Source: Crossaster papposus
Lineage: Eukaryota > Echinodermata > Asteroidea > Velatida > Solasteridae
NCBI GenBank assembly: GCA_037893245.1
Contig: JBAIAA010000238.1
Coordinates: forward strand, 248,001-312,000
Length of the DNA: 64,000 bases
Reading direction: 5' to 3'
Shown here: positions 62,800 through 64,000 of the stretch, in pieces
How positions within the stretch are numbered: the first letter of the stretch is position 1
Layout of the letters: each line of letters begins with the position of its first letter
The notes under the pieces: model-generated
What the model was told of the DNA's origin: nothing
Databases searched by the model: none
Seen by the model: the letters and a program-made list of their open reading frames with translations, nothing else
Position numbers and translations under genes: made by a program

Positions 62800-64000
62800 A
62801 ATAAAATGGATGCGCCAAACCGCATGTAACAAATTGCATCAAGGTTTGTCTAAAACATTCGAAAATGAAAATGGCCCAAGAACTTATTACGACTAAGAAA
62901 ACAAATGGAGGATAAACCTTTTTATTAGCAAGGTCGAAGCGATGGTTTGCAATTTAAAATATGTACATTTCTTGTAAATGGGAATAATTTTCGACGGAGA
63001 TAGGTCATAGTTATGTCATACGTTCGAAGGTCCTAAAAAGTACTACTAATGCACAACTTTAAAAGGGCTGGTATACGTACAACACGTACATGTACTTTAC
63101 ATTCGCTAACTCGCCCATGTTGTCCTGTCCTGTCGTATACCTGTGTAGCAAAAACGGCAGAAAAACCAACAGAAATTAGTTTTGTTCCGAGTCTGGTTTG
63201 ACGTGTGATAATGAAACCGTTCAGGGTTTAACAAAAGGCTGGTATACTTTCGACACGGAATAATGACTACTGACGATATTGTTACACCATAAAAAGGGCT
63301 AAAATTGGTAAAAATATTAGGCCAAAATGAGCTGCTGATGAGAGCTAAGCCAAATGTTGGGAATAACAAGTTCTTGTTTCCTTTTCTTGCTTATTTTCCA
63401 TTATTACCTGATCCGTTAGGGGTCCAAATCAGCCACGAGTAGTAGGAAGTTTCTTCACCTTTGAATTTGCCGCTCTAGTATAAATCCTCATTGGAATATA
63501 AATCCTCATCGAATATGTCCCAAAATACTGGTGTAAATCACCATCAAAATAAATTGGCGAGTCAGTTCTTGAAGTGACACAACATATCTCCCAACGTATT
63601 CCTACTCAAAAATATGTACGGATCCTCACTGGAAGACATATTAGCGGAGTTAGCAGAGACACACCCGACGTACAACAATGTATGGCATCAAATGACTTCG
63701 AAGTCGAATGTACTGGGCATTTTAAACACCCTCATTTTACCCAACCTTTATTCACTTGTTTGGTTACGCAACACGGAGACTAGACAGGACAAAGCTTTCA
63801 CATTCCTTAGTAGCTTGCATCACTGAACAATGGAATTAAATCGTCTCATACTTTAAAGCATTAGTAAGAATTGACACTTGTTGTTCCTTTGAAATATTGA
63901 CAATGGGTGTAAAAGGGACGTAGTTTAAGTCGGAGAAACGACTCAAAAGGTGGACATTCTTTGATTCAAATTGGGCTCGGACGCTGCGCGTCCTCGCCCA
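62800..64000. other. End of window, no gene recognised
   Basis: Two overlapping plus-strand open frames (63,574-63,783 and 63,614-63,826) have no recognisable domain. The last 30 nt are a GC-rich palindromic stretch (GGACGCTGCGCGTCC). Confidence 0.35.

Noticed and set aside
63574-63826. Two overlapping plus-strand open frames of about 70 codons
   Set aside because: Two different frames are equally open and neither resembles a known family.

Overview
This is a piece of animal nuclear DNA: AT-rich, intron-rich and densely filled with short transposon remnants. The complete ATAD5 gene, two SINE families and the MITE-rich introns suggest a marine deuterostome invertebrate, most likely an echinoderm. 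That is an inference from gene and repeat style and was not tested by any search.

Layout. (1) 3,292-24,581, plus strand: a complete coding region for ATAD5 (Elg1), the large subunit of the RFC-like complex that unloads PCNA. I assembled 17 coding exons whose splice sites and phases all agree (5,553 nt, 1,850 residues). One intron uses a GC donor. The introns hold many MITEs, a SINE, a tRNA-like sequence, a 1.4-kb array of 13-bp units and a 0.67-kb array of 20-bp units. (2) 29,781-34,621, minus strand: a complete four-exon gene for a secreted-then-anchored TPM-domain protein of the MOLO1 type (283 residues). (3) 44,283-58,691, minus strand: the last three exons of a paralogue with the same intron phases. 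Its signal-peptide exon was not found and probably lies beyond 64,000. (4) The rest (1-3,288, 24.6-29.7 kb, 34.6-44.3 kb, most of 44.7-64 kb) is intergenic or intronic and made largely of dispersed inverted-repeat elements and short tandem arrays.

Repeats. Several non-autonomous families can be defined inside the window alone. Family A (AAAGGTAGGATACACCA ends, about ten copies), family B (CCAGTTCGCGCC ends) and family J (ATCGTATACGTTTGGTAATT ends) are flanked by TTAA, as expected for piggyBac-type insertion. Family C (TGTGACC...GGTCACA) inserts at TA, as in Tc1/mariner. Two nested insertions, compared with intact copies elsewhere in the window, show the empty sites directly and fix these target-site duplications.

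ATAD5 and the two MOLO1-like genes have no known functional link. The paralogues look like a local duplication. I saw no clear sign of a new biological system. The points most worth checking are the nested-insertion evidence, the clustering of family C ends next to ATAD5 splice sites, the extra motifs in ATAD5, the MOLO1-like pair, and an unidentified exon-like block near 62.5-62.8 kb.
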